From: Escallonia rubra | Lineage: Eukaryota > Streptophyta > Magnoliopsida > Escalloniales > Escalloniaceae | Length of the DNA: 64,000 nucleotides | Reading direction: 5' to 3' | Assembly: GCA_033065855.1 (NCBI GenBank) | Contig: JAVXUO010000672.1 | Coordinates: forward strand, 1-64,000 | Part shown: positions 61,157 through 64,000 of the stretch, one piece after another | Position numbering within the stretch: the first letter of the stretch is position 1 | How the letters are laid out: every line of letters starts with the position of its first letter | Made by a program: the position numbers and the translations under genes | Notes under the pieces: generated by a model | Databases searched by the model: none | Told to the model about the DNA's origin: nothing | The model's input: only the letters and a program-made list of their open reading frames with translations

Positions 61157-61359
61157 TTATGGTAACAGAATGCTATTTTTAATTGTTTCAGATCAGTAGA
61201 ATGATTGTCTTGCTTCTCATAAGCTCTTTGCACGTTTGTTCTTCAAGCATATCACTTGTAACATACAGCTTTGGTTATTTCATTTTCATGCATCATCTGC
61301 CTGCTCACTGTGTTTGTATATAGATTTGTATATATATGCATATGTCTCTATATATCTAT

Positions 61360-62590
61360 AAAGGGGGCTGATTTTACATCCAGCTGGAATTTTCATTGTT
61401 TTCCCAGCGTTTATCAGCTGTCCACCGCACAACATGGACAGCTGAGATGCCCTTTTTTTTATATGTTTTCTTGCTTAACTGCCTCTCCCTAAGAGAGGCG
61501 GTTAGCATATTTTGCAAAATTTCCCGAATCTGCCCCTCAGCCCTTTCTTTCTCTTCTCTTCAAACTTCTCTAATAGGTTCTCTAACCCAATGAAGCACCG
61601 TGGGCCAGCAACTGCAGTACCAACACGAGTACCCATCTCCACCTACCAACACCATTGCCCACCTCCACCTACTTAGCAACACCATACCCACCTCCACCTA
61701 CCAACACCATTACCCACCTCCACATACCAATGCCCACCTCCTCCACCACAGTACCAACACCACCACTACACCATTGCTGTTATCCACTACACCGTCACCC
61801 ACTTTCATGACGGACGACCATATCCAGCAACCACCACTGTTAGTACCCTCAACCACCATTGACATCCAACAGCCACCGCCACCTTGACCTTAGCAGTCAC
61901 CATCGCCGATATCAACAGCATGATACCCACCACACCCACAGCTCTCAAGCCATACACACACCACAAACCCAAAAAATGGAATCAGACATCCCAAAATCCA
62001 ATTCAATCCGAGCAAAAAAACTCAAACAATCAAAACACAAAAGGCATCTAAAATGGGTCTAATGGAAGATTAAAACCCATCGCGACAGGTTAGGGTAGCG
62101 ACTTTGGCTTACGGAGGTGGTGACGGCTTTGGTGGCATGGTGACGGCAATTCAGTGGTGGTTTTGATGACAGCGTGCCGAGAAATGCTCTGATCTGTTCG
62201 GTGGTGTTAGGTGAGGGTGGGGGCGCCGTACTGGGTGGTCTGGGGAAATGAGGAGTTGGGTGGTTATTGTAGAGCTGGAGGACCAGCTGCCGCAGCATCG
62301 AGTTTGAATCGGTGGTTATGTTTGTGTTTGCTGATGGTAGAGGAGGGAGGGTGGTTAGCAGATTTTCTTAGGGGCGGTTTGGGCAAAATCATTTTTAAAA
62401 AATGGCATCTCGGCCATCCATGCGCGATGTAAATGGCTGAATGGCTGAAATGCGCCGGAAAACATAGTGAAAATGTCTAGTGATGGATGTGGATGAGTCC
62501 CCAATTACATACGTACGTACATGCATGCATGCATACATGTTTTGTGTGTGCGTGCGCAAACATATTATATATCTACATAATAGGGGACTG
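61360..62590. mobile_element. Non-autonomous element with long, imperfect TIRs next to the START gene 3' end
   Basis: The left arm (about 61365-61465) and the inverted right arm (about 62400-62500) share GGGGGCTGATTTTACATCC / GGGGACTCATCCACATCC, ATTTTCA..GTTTTCC and GGA..GCTGAGATGCCC / GGA..GCCGAGATGCCA. The core is ACC-rich low-complexity DNA like the MULE-like element at 34241. No target duplication or transposase was found. Confidence 0.55.
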
Positions 62591-64000
62591 ATCCGGATAT
62601 GGCGCTGCATAACTCGCATTTATATAGCTTGATCTGATGCCGTCCATGGATTAAGATTGGTTTTTCATTATCCAAATTCGCTAAACACCGTCTTTTGGGC
62701 CTTAATTTACCCAAATGCCTTAAAAAAGGGTTTAGCTACCAACGGCCCCTGTTCTGAGCGGTTTGTATAAATGAAATTAAAACCGCGGTCTAGCACGGTA
62801 GACCGCCGCCTCCACATCATAGAGCACTCACTGCCTTCACTGCCACATCCCCCACCACTGCACAGCACAAAATCCACCACATCACCATAACAATACCCCC
62901 AGATTTCCCACCATCGTCGTCTCTCACATCCCTGCAGCCCCACCACCGCTGTATTCCACACCTTGCACAGATGCATCCCATAACAACGAGCACCACCAAA
63001 TCCCACAACCCCCCCACGACACTGCATGAACCAGCCACCAGTGCACAGGTAACCACCAGTGTAAAAGCACCCTCCACAGGATGATCCACCCATCCCATCT
63101 TCCTCCACCACATAGAAACACAACTTCTCCTTGCGCCGCTCCTTGGACCTCCCATCCTGCATCCCTCCCACCTCTTACCTCTGCCCCACCGACCACGACC
63201 TCAGCCCATCATCAACCATCTCAACTAAAACCCACAAACGACAAGTCAACACTGTAAAGGGGAAATAAAACGGGAAGATAGAGATGGGCATTTTGGTGAT
63301 GAACGTTGAGCGCTCCTTTAAGGGGTGGTTTATCGAATTCTTTTTAAGAGAAACTTTTAATCTCTGTTCGCGTTGTGGCGTGAACAGTTGGAGACTAGCT
63401 AGCTAAAATATCTTTATCTGGCAGACTATAGCTCATGACAAAAGTATTCTTTTGCATTTTATTTCTTGTTCTCTATCTGTTCATCGACTTTCTCTCTCTA
63501 GATGCGAACTTTCTTCTTTTACCATCTTCACCTTTCTCTTCATCTTGCTTTCACCGACCCACAACACTTCCCCCCAGCAAAATAACCACCCACCACCACC
63601 ACCACCACAACACCACAACCATCTCCACTCACCCCCGTACCGCCGCACCGCAAGCACCTACAGCCTCCACCAACAAAACCGAAACAGACCAATGCAACCA
63701 ATACAACCAATACAACCACTGTTATACCTGCAACCTCCACCATCAACAAACACCCCATCATTCACCGCCCACCATCTTCTGGAACCGACCCAACGTTTTT
63801 CGCCTAAAACATCATCGACTCAGCTAGATTTTGTTTCGATTTCCTTTCCTCCGTCAGTAACTTGCTTTCGATTTATTTTTACTCCAGTTTAGATTTGTTT
63901 TATGTCCAGATTTTGATGTAACTTTTGATATTGACTATTAATTTGCTTGATTTAGATTTGGGTTTGGAGGTTGACTTCTGATATTGGTATAGAAGTGCTT
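62591..64000. other. Low-complexity CAC-rich DNA, no clear gene
   Basis: CCACC/CACCA-rich blocks lie at about 62820-63230 and 63545-63790. They give proline/histidine-rich or glycine/cysteine-rich frames that look like by-products of composition. A hairpin-like GCGGTCTAGCACGGTAGACCGC lies at about 62784-62805. Nothing else was recognised before the window edge. Confidence 0.5.

Noticed and set aside
62707-63196. Gly/Cys-rich minus-strand frames of up to 154 codons
   Set aside because: Three frames are open at once in CCA-rich DNA. There are no conserved motifs, and similar blocks recur in transposon cores.
62720-63425. Further long-TIR element
   Set aside because: CTGTTC...ATTAAAA words at both sides are only weakly similar when inverted, and no target duplication was found.

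Overview
This window is nuclear DNA of a flowering plant, most likely a eudicot. The evidence is spliced genes with GT-AG introns, plant-type Sirevirus, Tat and Tekay-like LTR elements, a CACTA element, hAT, MULE-like and Stowaway elements, Helitrons, a tRNA-derived SINE and an L1-type LINE. I cannot name the species. Only one clear host gene is present. Almost everything else is transposon sequence, much of it nested.

Layout. 1-8955: a Ty1/copia Sirevirus-type fossil on the minus strand, with its left LTR cut by the window edge. It abuts the tail and LTR of a second copy of the same family in plus orientation. 9253-12281: a Tekay-like LTR. 12282-19761 and 31011-32752: several degraded copies of a Tat-like Ty3/gypsy 3' untranslated region plus LTR, rich in short tandem repeats. 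One copy is split by an 11.25-kb CACTA element (19762-31010) with a perfect AGG target duplication. That element carries a five-exon TNP2-type transposase gene, a TNPA/PttA-like gene whose last exon is triplicated in tandem, and two long tandem arrays.

33861-44899: a Russian-doll nest. A candidate outer element contains a 1-kb MULE-like element (9-bp target duplication) and a hAT-type element at 35844-43597 (perfect 8-bp duplication). The hAT-type element contains a TIR element at 37232-43003, which contains a 1.3-kb TA-rich microsatellite. Next to that microsatellite sits a 4-kb hAT element (38714-42721) whose three-exon BED/hAT transposase reads open throughout.

44910-54409: AT-rich noncoding DNA with two Helitrons end to end (47122-48521), a possible solo LTR (49740-51833) and a SINE inside it with a 13-bp target duplication. 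54410-61156: a nine-exon START-domain lipid-binding protein gene whose introns hold a Stowaway MITE, a SINE relic and a LINE relic. 61360-62590: a long-TIR element just beyond the gene. From 62591 to the end the sequence is low-complexity CAC-rich DNA without a convincing gene.

The transposons serve only their own movement. TNP2 and TNPA-like products act on the CACTA ends. The hAT transposase could act on its own ends and perhaps on related non-autonomous copies. The START protein is the only product likely to serve the plant cell.
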